Assembly (NCBI GenBank): GCA_018350325.1 | Contig: JAEVLN010000009.1 | Coordinates: forward strand, 641,388-705,387 | Direction: 5' to 3' | DNA: 64,000 nucleotides | Origin: Globodera rostochiensis | Lineage: Eukaryota > Nematoda > Chromadorea > Rhabditida > Heteroderidae | Part shown: in pieces, positions 33,022 to 45,271 of the stretch | How positions within the stretch are numbered: the stretch's first letter is position 1 | Layout: each line of letters opens with the position of its first letter | Translations under genes and position numbers: made by a program | Notes under the pieces: model-generated | Database searches by the model: none | Told to the model about the DNA's origin: nothing | What the model saw: only the letters and a program-made list of their open reading frames with translations

Positions 33022-35436
33022 ATGAATCCAAAAATTTTATGCCTTCTTTTCTCCATTTTCTTGATTGTATGGGCGACACCAAAAAGGCCACAAGAAAAAG
33101 GCTCAAGGGGCCCTTCAAGAAATCAACCAAAATTCAATCACAGCAAGCAGTCCGCCTTCAACAAAGTCGTCCAGAGCTCGCCTAAGAAAAATGAAGCTAA
33201 AGTTGATCAGACTCAAGAGGCACAACCAGCGCCGACACTTTGGCGACCTATTGCTGTAAGACCAATTGGAATGGCTCAAACAACAGAGCAACAAAATGTG
33301 ATGAAGCAGCAACCGCAACCGCTAATGCAAGAACAGCAATCACAACTGCAGAATCAATATCAACAACAAGCAAAAATGATGAATTTACTTGAACAACTAC
33401 AACAACACAATAAACTGCAACAACCTTCACAAAGCCAGATTCAACCAACACAATTACAATCGGGATCGATTCAGCATTCGGCACAACGACAAAAGCAATC
33501 ACCGCGATATCTGCAGCAACCAAATCAGAATAAGTCTACTTCTTTTGCTCTCCCGGGGACCAGTGATCAGCTGCTGCCCGTGAATTTAGCTGTCAATGAG
33601 GCCGGTGCATCAAATTACGCGGAAGTAATATAATTTATATTTTAGCGTTTTTTATATCGATTTCGGTTTCAATCTTGATTTTCGAAATGAAATTTTAAAC
33701 GGCTTCCGATCAATTATTGGTTCTTATGACTGCTCCTTTTAGCAACCATCAGATGCTGGTCTGAAACTATATTTAGAAGAAATTGGAGCATTTGTTAAAA
33801 GAGCAGCAATGAAAAGCTTTTCGATCATCCAATTATCACTCAAGAATTATGGATACCATGGACGCGCGGCACTGGTTGAGCTTAATTTTCTGAATGCTGA
33901 AGCAAAAAAACTGGCCATAGCGATTGATGTGGTAAAAGTTGCTGAAACCAATACGGCACAATTCGTAATCGACCAAATGAAGAAGGAAAACACTGATGCG
34001 CAAATCACTCAAATTTTGGAGGAAATTGGAGAGGAATGTGCCGACTTTGAAAGGCATATGAAGGCACGGACGGCAAGGGAAGTCGTCAGAATGACGAATT
34101 TTCTGATGGCATTTGCCCGTCTCTATAACAAATTGTATATTTTGTTAAACAACGCATTTGAACCAAATGCCCTCCAAGGGGAAAGCGAGTTTAAGCAGCT
34201 GCTTGATTGGACGGAAAAGATGAAAAATGAAATTTACAAAAAATTGAGAGATTTACTAAAACAAAATGATGAAGTCGCTGAAATTTAATTAAATTAATTG
34301 AGTTTTAAATTTTAGGCATCAAAATGGTGCGTAAATTTTTTCCGACTATCAGAGGCTATTGAAACGGCTAAATTGGCCTTTCTAATGGCGCTTCCAATGA
34401 GTTCAACAAACGAATGGATTAAGAATGGTTTTGGATGGTCAGTTTTGGACGAAATAATGTTAAGCCGAATAAAATTGGAAGAATCTTTGGAATATTGTGA
34501 CGACAAACTGTGGATTGGAAGCAATTACATGAACCTTATTCGGAAACATATCGGATATGCAGCTAAAAACAACAGTATGAAAATCATTCAAACGAGTTCG
34601 TCCCCGACCCGACAATTCTATTGTGACTGAGATGGCCAAGTGGGCTACGACTCAGTCACAACAAATTCCCCTCGTTACCTCAGACCCCCGAAATGCGGTC
34701 CCCAAAAAAGTGATCCCAGCGGCATAATCGCTTGCCCCAAACCGGGCCATTGAGTCCAACCCGGCCAAACCGGGCCATTGAGTCCAACCCGGCCAAACCG
34801 GGCCATTGAGTCCAACCCGGCCAAACCGGGCCATTGAGTCCAACCCGGCCAAACCGGGCCATTGAGTCCAACCCGGCCAAACCGGGCCATTGAGTCCAAC
34901 CCGGCCAAACTGGGCCATTGAGTCCAACCCAACAATCCACTTCGTTGCTCTTGACTGGACTTATGACTGACACCCGCCAAAGGGTCGGGCACAAATCGCA
35001 GATTCGAAAATAACAACCCAAAATCCAAAGCATAAAATACTTAATAAATTCATGGCATTTAAGTTTCATTTAATCGTTTTCAGTTAAGTTCAGCGATTAT
35101 GCATTGAATAAGTTGGTGGATTTTCTTAGCCAAATTGTTTTGTCCATAAATCCTCTAATTCAACGGCAAGAATCGAATGAACCGAAACAGGCACAATTGT
35201 GCAATTTGGTTCTGTTTCCGGCACTTTTTCGCAAATTAATTGCCGATTTTGAAACGCCGGACTATGACGTCATTTGGTTGACCAAATTGAAAGATGAAAG
35301 GAAAAGCGCGTTGAAAATTTTAAAGCTAAGCGTAATGTTGCTGGACGCCAAATTTAAAAAAGAGTTCGAGACAATTTCAAAATTGGATCGCATCAGAACG
35401 GGAATACTCAGCGGCGAAGGCTCAAACTCCAAATGA
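33022..35436 (+). CDS. Novel secreted Gln-rich/helical protein
   Basis: Exons 33022-33624, 33743-34273, 34316-34595, 35084-35436 give about 588 residues with consistent phases. A signal peptide (ILCLLFSIFLIVWATP) is followed by a basic Ser/Lys/Pro segment, then a low-complexity Gln-rich region (residues ~90-185), then about 390 residues that look largely alpha-helical and charged (for example LEEIGEECADFERHMKARTA and LDWTEKMKNEIYKKLRDL). I recognise no family. Exon 2 could read through to a stop at 34286-34288, giving a shorter isoform. Intron 3 carries a 28-bp minisatellite. Gln-rich secreted proteins occur in nematodes, but no function can be assigned. Confidence 0.7.
34737..34932. repeat. 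28-bp minisatellite in an intron
   Basis: Seven near-identical tandem copies of a unit containing GGGCCATTGAGTCCAACCC, with no spacers. Located in intron 3 of the Gln-rich secreted protein gene. Confidence 0.95.
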
Positions 35437-36323
35437 TTTTTTTGCAATATTCAGGGTGACCACCTCTAAAACCCAAATTGAGCAAAAAATTTCGAAAATT
35501 TTGCCGATTTTGGAATTTTTCAATAATGCAAATTTTTTTGAGAATTCTGCTTTATTAGCGGTGGGGGGGGGGTCGGCGGTGCCGATAGACGCCGCCGAGA
35601 AAATTTTGCTATTTTAGACTCAATTTCTTAAGAGATTTGCAATCAAATTTTTAAAAACTGATTGTATTTTCAAGCTTTTTTAAGAATGGGTGGGGTCGGC
35701 GGTGCCGATAGGCGCCGCCGGAAATTTTTTTTGAAAATTTTAACATTTGTTAACAAAATTGCTCTAAAAATATAGGAATTTGGACGTTTTTAAGCTAGAA
35801 TTTCTAGAAAATTTAAAAAGCAGGAAAAACTCCAAAAAGCAGACAAAAGCAGGTCAAAGTGAAAAAGCAGGAATTTAGCAGGAAAAAGCCCAAAAAGCAG
35901 GAAAAACCTGCTAAAGCAGGTTAGATGGTCACCCTGGCAATATTTCTTTTGTTGCACAAAATTGAGATTGGCATAACATAAAGTGATTAGCATGGAATTG
36001 TTCATTTTCTAATCTCGCGACAAAACGAATTACGAAGTCCTGCTAGACCAGGGTGCGATTCGTCCTTATGTTCAAAGGACGGTCCTTGAAAATCGGCTCT
36101 TGGTATTGGAAAATGTCCTTATTTCCAAGAATGCCCTTGGAAAATGAAGATTTGGCTGGAAGTTTAAATATTTGTAATTTTAAAGGAGAAATCGGCAAAA
36201 TTTTGAGCGTCCTTGGATTTTGCCAAATTTTTCTGCTGTGTCCTTGGAAATCAACATGTCTGTCCTTGGGAAACAAGTGCAATTAAAGGAGAAGACAATG
36301 TAACTGTGGCCTCCTATCTTAGA
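35437..36323. other. Intergenic between convergent genes, mostly one MITE
   Basis: 35452-35936 is a hAT-like element. About 36049-36290 is a low-complexity stretch in which TCCTTGG/CCAAGGA-type words recur and which starts CAGGGTGCGATTCG, perhaps another element end. Confidence 0.6.
35452..35936. mobile_element. hAT-like MITE, 485 bp, 8-bp TSD
   Basis: Termini CAGGGTGACCACCT and AGATGGTCACCCTG; perfect TSD GCAATATT at 35444-35451 and 35937-35944. The interior holds two copies of the GGCGGTGCCGATAG dispersed repeat and a 3' block of reiterated AAAAAGCAGG words. Confidence 0.92.
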
Positions 36324-37842
36324 TTAGTAGTCGAACACCAACATTGGAGGCTCAAACTTATCACCATCACCGGTCTGCAGAATTGGAATTCGCAAAAACA
36401 TTTTGTCTCCGTCGTTATTTGTATAGAAATTTTCTCTGAAGATTTTTTGGACATCCGGCAAATGGCCTGCCAATTCTTTTGTGGCACATCGCCGCAGGTA
36501 ATAGAAGTTTGGTGGAGTCGTTCGATTGCCGGCCTCATTTTCCATGCCAAACGCTTCCATCCGAAGGGTTTCGGCGGTGCACAAATTGTCAGATCGAAAA
36601 GATTGTTGGGGTTGGATTGAATGGAAGCTAAGCACGTAAGAACGACGTTCAGCGATGGAGTTGGCCTGATCAAATCGCTAAAATTGAGAAACCATTTATA
36701 TTTAATATGTAATATTGATAAAATCGTTTTAAAAGAGACCTTAACACAATTTTGAAGCACAGTGTCCAAAACGTCCTGCTGTATACCATTCGGAAAATTC
36801 AAAAAACGGGTGACATTTTGTGCATTTTGCTCATCTGCCACATTGTAGTGCAACCATTTGGTAATTAATTCAGGCTCATTTTCGCCTTCCTAAATTAAAA
36901 AATGAATAAACACAAAATATTTAGGCAACAATTTGGATTATGAAAAAACACTCTTTAACAATCAAAAAGCATAATCAAAATTGTTGTGGACCTCGTGAAA
37001 CGTCAGTCTGGCACAGTTCAGCACCGTTTTGTTGCTGAGCAGCCAGTTGCGTTCATAATGCCATTCGTTTGGTGCCAAATCGGGCGAATGATTTTGTTGC
37101 CAAATTTCAACAGAAAACGCTTTTATTGGCTCGAGAAGGGCCAAATATTCGTCTAATTCTGACAGAACAGTGCTTTCGTCGACAATTCCAATGGAATTGT
37201 TCGGCTTATGCAGCCACAAGGACAGCTGGCATTGGCAAAACAGTTCGGCACAATGGCGCAACAGAGCCAATTGCGCACGATGACGGCGCTTAAAAAAAGT
37301 CACAAAAATTTAAAAATTTAAATTTGCATTTGTTATGCTCCAACTTCGTGGCATGTCGTCATGGTATCCGCCCGCTTTCCAATACGAAATTGAACTTGGC
37401 CCACTAATCGGAAAAATTTTGCCAAATCATTCTCGCCACAATCGTTGTTCAACTCCTCAAAATTGATTGGTTGGGTTTGTAAAAATTGCAATAATTATTT
37501 AAATGCAATTAAGACATAAACTTTTATCTCAAATATTCTTGCATTGCGAGAATGGCCTAATCTGCATTATCAGATTATGATTCGGACTTTATAGAAAAGA
37601 ACAATTGTAAATGTAATTCAAATTAATGATTTCCTCACCTCAAATTGACCCTCCACTTCGGTGAATGAACGCTCAAATCCGTCCAAAAAGTCGTTGACAC
37701 GACGAATTACGTGTAAATTTGGCACATTTTGTTCACAAATCGCGTGGAAGCGACGGCTGACGGGCGCTGAACTCGACGAAGAAGCTCTTGACGGGCCAAC
37801 ATTTTGAAGCTGTCCGTCCACAGTTCGCTGGGAAGCCAAATG
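36324..37842 (-). CDS. Unrecognised multi-exon protein
   Basis: Exons 37639-37842, 37345-37455, 36992-37288, 36740-36889, 36324-36677 all join in phase 0 and give about 371 residues. The start exon is not resolved; an ATG-bearing exon near 37950-38000 is possible but its frame does not join cleanly. The product is largely helical, without signal peptide or membrane helix in the visible part. Notable stretches: RRVNDFLDGFERSFTEVEG, FRLVGQVQFRIGKRADTM, HRAQLALLRHCAELFCQCQL, LLSNKTVLNCARLTFHE, and a C-terminus MLVFDY. I cannot name the family. A decayed partial duplicate of its 5' end lies at 16550-17440. Confidence 0.7.
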
Positions 37843-38796
37843 CTTTAATGGAATAACAATTGTTTTAATTATTGCCCCTAAGCTTAAAATTATATTAATT
37901 TTAATTGAACAAAACGCAATTTGTTCAGTTTAATTAATAATAAGTTAATTCCTATTTTAATACCAGCGCCTTCTGTCTTGAATATTTGTCGCCCCAAATA
38001 AATTCATTAACGGCAAATTTTTCTTAAAATTTCTAAAAATATTTTTTATTCTGAATACGAACAAAATAATGCTTATCGTTTAATTTTATCGACCTAAAAG
38101 AAACGAGAAGAAAACATATTTTGGTTAACACGTGAAAATGAATCAACTGATTAGAAAGAAGAAAATGAATCAACTGATTAGAAAGAAGAAAATGAATCAT
38201 CGTTTAATTGTAATTCGAAAATCAAATTAATCGAAATTCGATATTATTTAATGCCCGCATTTTATCACAAGCCTTAAAGTGTCACAAATTTTTAAAGTTA
38301 ATTCAGAATCGGTACTAAAGCTTTACTAATATTAATTTAATTTCAACAATCGATTAATTCGCTTGACGAATACCAATTTTCCTTAATTAGAGGCTCTAAT
38401 GAGTGAGTGACCAAATGTCTCGGCCATTTGTCAGTTGGCCTATGATTTTTAATGGGTGAGGAATTGCGGCCAAATAAACACGCAAAAGTTTCCATTTTAT
38501 GATGGATTAAATGCGCGGCACGACATTTTCTGCAAAAAGTGAATTAAAATGTATCTTTTTAGATAAATTAATATTTATTTTATTTTCAATTCTAATTTAT
38601 GTTAAAGCATCCCCAAATCATTTTACTCATTTAAACATTGCTGATTTACATTGAGGAAAGAGATGTTCTTTATATTTTAAATTGTATTCACCAAAATTTG
38701 CTAAAGGATGCTTACAAATTAGTTCAAATTTTTTCCTTTTTTTGTTTCCGACAAAAACAAAAAAATTTTTACAAAAGTAATTATTTAAAAATTTTA
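37843..38796. other. 5' flank of the 36-38 kb gene
   Basis: Includes sequence conserved with 16550-17440 (about 37843-38120) and a 27-bp tandem repeat. The open frame around 38638-38796 is AT-rich and unconvincing. Confidence 0.5.
38136..38203. repeat. 27-bp tandem repeat, 2.5 copies
   Basis: The unit AATGAATCAACTGATTAGAA followed by AGAAGAA is repeated in tandem. Confidence 0.9.
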
Positions 38797-39039
38797 TGGC
38801 AACGAATTGAACTTTTCTTCAAAACTTCTTTGGAGTGCCGAAGTGCGGATGAGGCCAAAGAGTCGTCCCCGGGGACAAATCTCATCCCCCAACCATTCAT
38901 AAAAGCCTCTTTGACCTCCTCTCACTGCTGCTGTTGGAGCCTCATCAACCCTCCCCTCACAAATTGGATAGGACATTCGCCGGAACTTCCCCTCGGGCGA
39001 TGCCAAAACCATTTTTATAGAGAAAAGGAGTAATAACAT
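38797..39039 (-). CDS. Possible small secreted peptide
   Basis: An 80-codon frame with a short hydrophobic start (MLLLLFSIKMVLASP), two Cys (SYPICEG and GDEICPRG) and basic/Gly-rich segments (RGGQRGFYEWLGDEICPRG). The composition is much less AT-biased than the surroundings. It could be a small peptide precursor or an exon of a larger gene; the plus strand is also open here. No family recognised. Confidence 0.3.
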
Positions 39040-42000
39040 TTATTTTATGGAGTTTATTAAAATTAACAAAAATGCAAGCATGGAATTGAAAACAGAGCCT
39101 GGATAACGAAGAGAGAGTCACCGAGATTGATTATTCTCGAACCAAATCCCTAAAAATGTCAAATTTAAAACTGAGCATAAGATCAGAGCTCAAACAATTA
39201 TTCCCTCATTTATATATTATTTTCTTAGATTTTATAGCCATTTTTATTAAAATTTTAAACATAATTGATGAATTTATTACAAGTATTGAATACCATGTCA
39301 TGTTTAAAAAAAAATCTTTAAACTTTGAAATTTGAAGGGTTTAGCCTTCTTCCCCCCCCCCCTTTTCTTCACCATTTTGCCAATTCGTGTCGAATTTCCC
39401 ACACTTTCGCCCCAACGAAAACATTTGCTTCAAAACGCTTGTCGTTGGAGTTTTGTCCGTCCGTCCGTCGTCCACCCACCTTTTCCCATGCAAAAACAAA
39501 TGACCTCGATTTTCAGCGTAAATGTTTTACTCACTCGGAATAATACGTATTGTTTACATTTATTTTGAAAATTTTACATTAAATTTAATACATTTTTTTC
39601 AACTTTAAAAACAAAATTAATTAAATTAAAAAGAGGATTTTTAGGCACTAAAAAAGGCCAAAAGAAGCAGGCAAATAGGCATTATTAAAAATCTCAAAAT
39701 AGGCACGGCACTGATATTCAGCCAATTTGCGATTATAAAATTTTGAGTCTTTAATTTTGGCGCTTTTTGATCACATTGGCTGCTCTTAGCCTTTTTATGG
39801 TGAATATTGGCAGTTTTTTGTCCATATATCCGGCCTTTTATTATATTCTTTAAAAGGAAAGATCTTGACAAAAAAAAATTTAAATGATTTTATTGCATTT
39901 TCTTAAATATTTTCCAACTAATGACAAAATAGACACTAAAAAAGCTAATATGCACGCAGTCACTAAACATCAAAATAGGCATTTATTGGCACTAGAAAGC
40001 CGTATTTTTAGCTTCTCTCAACAAAATATGTGCAAAAAACAATAAATGCTTAAAAAAACGCACTCCCTACTTATAATAAACAATAAAAATTCATTTTTTT
40101 GTGTTTATTTTTTTATCTCGCATTATTTAAATTTAATGGGTTAATTAGGTGCGAAATTCTCTCCGCAACATTTTACAAATTCTTCACCCCTCCCGCCCCT
40201 CCCCCTTTTGTCCACAATTCCGCTCAATTTGTTGTCGCCCTCTTCAAAATGCCATGCCATTGTTCATCCCCTCAAAAATCTCCAAAATTTCACTCTTTTG
40301 CAGCCCAATCGTCGTCATGTTTTGAGATTTTTTAGCAACCAAACTTATTTTATTGGGTCCATTCTTCAATCTAAACAAGCAAATATTTTTCACTTTGCTT
40401 GCAAATAATGCTAAAGAATTCTTTTTTTTTTCAAAAAATATATAATTATAGGCTGGGAATCCCAAAATGCAGAAATATGCACTTTCAAACCATGTCAAAA
40501 AAGCTCAAACCAACGCGAAAAGACTTTTTTGGGCCGTGTTTCAAAAATAAGCATTCAAATGCAAAAACATATAAATTTTAGCCTTTTTATAAATTACCGA
40601 ATATTTTATTTTATTTTGAAAGTCCAACGTAATATTAGTTTATTCATTCACACCATTACATCAACTTTATAGTTTTTGCAATTTTTTTCTTCACAAAACA
40701 AAAGCTTCAATAAATGCGGCCATACGCCTACTTAAAAACAGAATATAAATTAGCGTCCAATTTCTTTGGCTTAGCGCATTTTTGTCATTTAAATTTTCGG
40801 TTCTTCTCAAATTCGGACTTGCCAACAGCGGCAGGCAGTTGGCGGATGCCTCAGAGCAAAGCTCAAACACATTCGATGTGTCATACCCTATTTCGCCCTC
40901 GGGGGACTAATTAATCGTCCCGCCACCATCTTCGAGGTGCCGAGAACACCCGGCGAGGGACCCGTCGGGATGATGCCTTTCCAACAATGGCACCATGCCC
41001 GGGGGAACTTCGCTGGTGGAACTTCGCTGGCCCTTAACTTTCTTTGTCCCTATGGGCAATTCAGGCCAGAACAATTTAGTGCCTCCTATTTTTTCAAATC
41101 ATACTTTTGTGCCATTCAAAAGCCCAAAGTCATAATCAAGCTAAGCTGATCTGATCCGGTTGTTTAGATCATTTTTTTGCTTAAAAATGCTTTGGTTGCC
41201 CCAATGCTAGAAAACAAATATAATTTTTGGCGCTGAATTGTTCTGCTCAGAACTTTTCCACTCCGATGCCCACGGGGTGGCGGGGGCCAAGGATTGGTTG
41301 ATGGTTGCTGGACACGCCTTGACAACGGAAGAGTCCGGCACAGGCCGACCGGATGGCTTCCCCCCGCTTTTGCTGCTGATGTCTTCTTAACAGACGCCAA
41401 TTTGGCACTGAGCTGAGCCGGTGGGGGAGAACAATTTGGCCCGGGATGGACATTCAATTTGGACTGGGGGGAAATGCCTGGAACAAGCGCTGACCCGAAC
41501 ATGCTTTTAATTGGCTTTTCAAAATAATTTAAGCATTTTCTTTGCTTTTGCTTTCAATTTTTATAATACCTAATAAGGCGTTTATGAGCGGTGGATGGGA
41601 TTGGCACTTACAAAAGTAACACTTTAAACATTTGTTTTTTATTGAAAAAATTTCACTTAAATATAATTTTATAGCATTCTGGATTTGACGATTTAGAATT
41701 TTTCTTGTTTTTCGACATTCTTTTTTTTTTTAATTTCCGTTCCTCCCCATTTTTGACACAAAAAAAAATTATTCTTTCATAAATCACTCATGCATATTTT
41801 ATGCCCCTCACATATTGTATAATATTTGTGTGTGTCGGAACTGAAAACGGCATGTGTCCCCGCCACGTCAGCCGCGTCCATCTTATTTTACCCATTTTTC
41901 TTTCATCAAAAACAAAATCTGGCACATCCGACACCCCCGAGGCGATGTGCCATGCCCCGTCGTTGCCGTTATTGGATTAGGTTTTAGTGAAAAACATAGA

Positions 42001-44938
42001 GGGGGATGTGTGCCTTATCCGTCCATCCGATTCAGGGGGGCTTTTTGCTGTGTCAACAAAATCAGGGCACACAATTTTTTTGCTCGTTACTTAACTCATT
42101 TTTTGTTACTAAAGTAACTCTTTTTTTGCAAGAATATATATAAAATTACAAAAAAAAACTTTTTTTTTGGGATAAAAAAACGGCATGACCTGTATTTGAA
42201 AGAACAAAATTTTGCTAAGATGACCAGCCCCCTGTGGCTTTCATTTCAGATTTTAAGTGGCCTTAAGGGTAATGCAATCGTTGCCTCGGGCGATGATGAT
42301 GATGATAATAATGAAATTGGAAACCATTGGCACCGCAGACAATAATCCGCTCAAAACTAACCAAAACACTCAAAAGGAGGCCAAAAATCCATTATTCGTC
42401 CACTCTAGTTTTGTCAGTTTTAAATTTTTTTTTTATTTTAAAGATTCCAATTAACCCTTTCTATTTTATTTTAAATTTTTATATCATATATAAAGGTCGG
42501 ACCAAGGCCTAATTCGTTTACCCTTCCCGTTAGCCCAGTAGTTTTTTTTAATATTGAAAAAAAGCCTGGCCCGAGAAGAGACCGGGGTGTATATGTTTCG
42601 GGAAATTCCGGAATTTTCCGGAAAATTATGGAAATTCTAAAATTGACCGTTTTGACCTGGCCGTAGATTCCCAGTCCCCTCTAATTCGGTTTATTTAAAA
42701 ATAAAAGAAATGTATAATAATAAGCGTCGAAATGTTTCATACTTTAATCCCCCCACACACCAGATTTTCGTTCAAATCCATACTTGACAGCTCATTAATC
42801 TTTGGGCACCGGATTGTCTCGGTTTGTTCTTGCCGGTTGTCACCTTCACATTAAAGACAGATGGAACTTTGTCCAATCCAAATCACTGCCCTGACACATT
42901 AAAACCTCAGTGGCATTTGGTCCATCTTCCATCCGATCACTTTCTTCTGATCAGGCAGCCGCCCAAAATGTGTTCCAAAACCCCGGGACGAAAACTTTTT
43001 TGAGCAACTGGTCGTTGTCGCCCATTTGCACCCGTCGTTTGATTGTCCGATTCTGTTGATCATTTGCAAATAAAAGCATTTATCAAAGAGGTGAAAAAAT
43101 TTACTGATATCGAAAGTCTATCGGAGTTTTTCTAAGAAAGTTCCAATGAGCATCAAAGCTTTTTAAACTCCAGAATAAAATCAGTATATGCATCGCATTG
43201 TTCTTATAGTTTTAAAACATTTAAAATTTTGTTAAACAAAAAAAATTATTTTTCGTGAAAAACGAATTAAAACTTGAAAATTACAAAAACATTTGCCATA
43301 AAAATGCAATTTTCTTTCTTAAGCCATTAAAAGACCAATTTTCGATTGCTGTCAAAAAAAAATTCCTCCAGGGAATTCGCTGGCCATCTCTGCTTGAATG
43401 GCACATTTTAAATTTTGGTGGCTAAGCTCAGCTGACCATTGGGCCATTTCTATTTAAACATTAAGCCATTTAATTCCAATAAAAGTTTAAATAAAAGATT
43501 TTCTTTAAAGTTTATAATTTTTCTTTTGATTGTTAATTTATTTTTATTATTTAGGTAATTCAAGAACTTTTCTAATGTTTATTACATATAAAATTTCAGA
43601 ATTCATAATTTTATTATGCCGTTTTTTGACTGTCAATTTTTTAAGATGAATTTTATGTAAAAGTGTTGTCGATAGTCCGACAAATATATTGACGGAAAAA
43701 GATGCTCAGAAATCCCTGGGGGGCTTTTTCGTCCATTTTCTTTCATGTGCCTTTCTGCTATAATATATGCTTTTATTTTTGTTTTAATTTTAATTTATAA
43801 ACGTTTTTAGTGGAAGTATTTTTTAGAAATTGCAAATTTAAATTGATAATAAATACTCTTTATAATTTATTTTAATAATGTCTAAAAGCCTCTCAAACGC
43901 AAAAGTAATTCCCTCCCCCCCCCCTCAAATTAATCCAACGACAAAGCGGATTATACAACGAATCACACGCAAAAAAATGTTTTCTCGCAGCTCAAAAGCG
44001 GGGGAAATGAATGAATTAATATATTCTTTTACATAATTAACTAAAATAATAAAAGCTAATATTTATAATTCACTACTAAACACTTTATAATTTAGCCAAT
44101 TATGCGTTATTTTAAACTTTTATTCTAAGAAAAAGGCCGTGCAATGCAAAATTGGCAAAATCAGACCTTTTGGCCATATTCTTTTTGTGCAAAAAGTTGC
44201 GTTTTTGTTTATCATATGAAAATATTGTTTTTTTTTGTAATCGAATTTTCCATTTTTTTAAATAAAACTTTTTGTAATAAAAACTGAAAGTTAAGAAAGC
44301 CCAAAAGCGTTTTTTATTCTTTCTCACTATTGGGCAGGCGTTGGTTGTAAAGTCATTAGCCCTTTTTTGAATATTTTTCTGATCCAATTCTTTGTCAATG
44401 GTGCCCTTCTGGCGGAGCATTTTTTATGATTCTATTCCTCACAAGAAAATAAATTTTTGACAACTGTGAAAAAACTATTTCAAAAATGTTAATATATTAA
44501 ATCATATTGTGAAAAACCCATTGTAGCCCAAATTTTATGGGATTAATACATATGTATACTCTACTTTCAGTTGAATTTAGATTATAATTTTAAATTAAAA
44601 TCAAAGCATTAGCCATTTTAATTTATTGCAATTGTCTGAATAATTTTCTCTGTGTGATTGGGGCTTCCGTTCCACAACATTCCATCGCATCCAATCAATC
44701 GATTTCTAATGTTATTTTACTTTCAATGCCATCCCCCGCCCATCCCCGGGGGCACTGAATTGGCCTTCGGCCACTGAAAGGCCACCACCGCTCAATCAAT
44801 TTGCGGAGAGAATGCCCCCACGGGGTCCATCATCCATCCGGTGATCCCCCCCCCCCTTCACAAATCCATACACTTATCCCCCAAGGCATTTGCTCGAGGG
44901 TTTTGAGTGATGTGCGTAAAACATTGAGGCCAAACAAC

Positions 44939-45271
44939 TAGGGTTGGCGGTTCTAAACCAAACCGACCATAGAACCGGGATTTTCAGTCTTTTGTGCGGT
45001 TCCGAGAACTGAAAAGTTTCGGGCCGGTCCCAAGATAGCTATTGTTGCCAATTCAAATTTTTTGCAATTATTATGCCAAATTGCCAATTTTGTGGTGCCT
45101 GCCCACTACGTGTGCACTCATTCCACTGTTAGTGAACCCCTAACATACGTTTGGCGTCCCCTTATGCTTTTTAATAATTTGAGCGTTCTGCAGTTATTGG
45201 ACCAATTTTCTTAACCTAACCGAAAAGTTTTGGTTTGGGCAACCGAAAAATCCCAGAAACTGCCAACCCTA
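44939..45271. mobile_element. hAT-like MITE, 333 bp
   Basis: Termini TAGGGTTGGCGGTT and AACTGCCAACCCTA (one mismatch). Flanking 8-mers CAAACAAC and GCTACAAC agree at 5 of 8 positions, so the TSD has decayed. Confidence 0.75.

Noticed and set aside
34737..34932. Regular ~28-bp repeats, superficially CRISPR-like
   Set aside because: The units are contiguous with no unique spacers, and the setting is a eukaryotic intron, so this is a minisatellite.
36314..36853. Longer unspliced minus-strand frame overlapping the last two exons of the 36-38 kb gene
   Set aside because: It reads through a GT-AG intron and then follows a different frame from the phase-consistent model; the spliced model gives a less biased protein.
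40714..41502. Possible minus-strand multi-exon gene in G/C-rich islands
   Set aside because: Short open frames and plausible acceptors exist, but no consistent start, phase or recognisable domain could be assembled.
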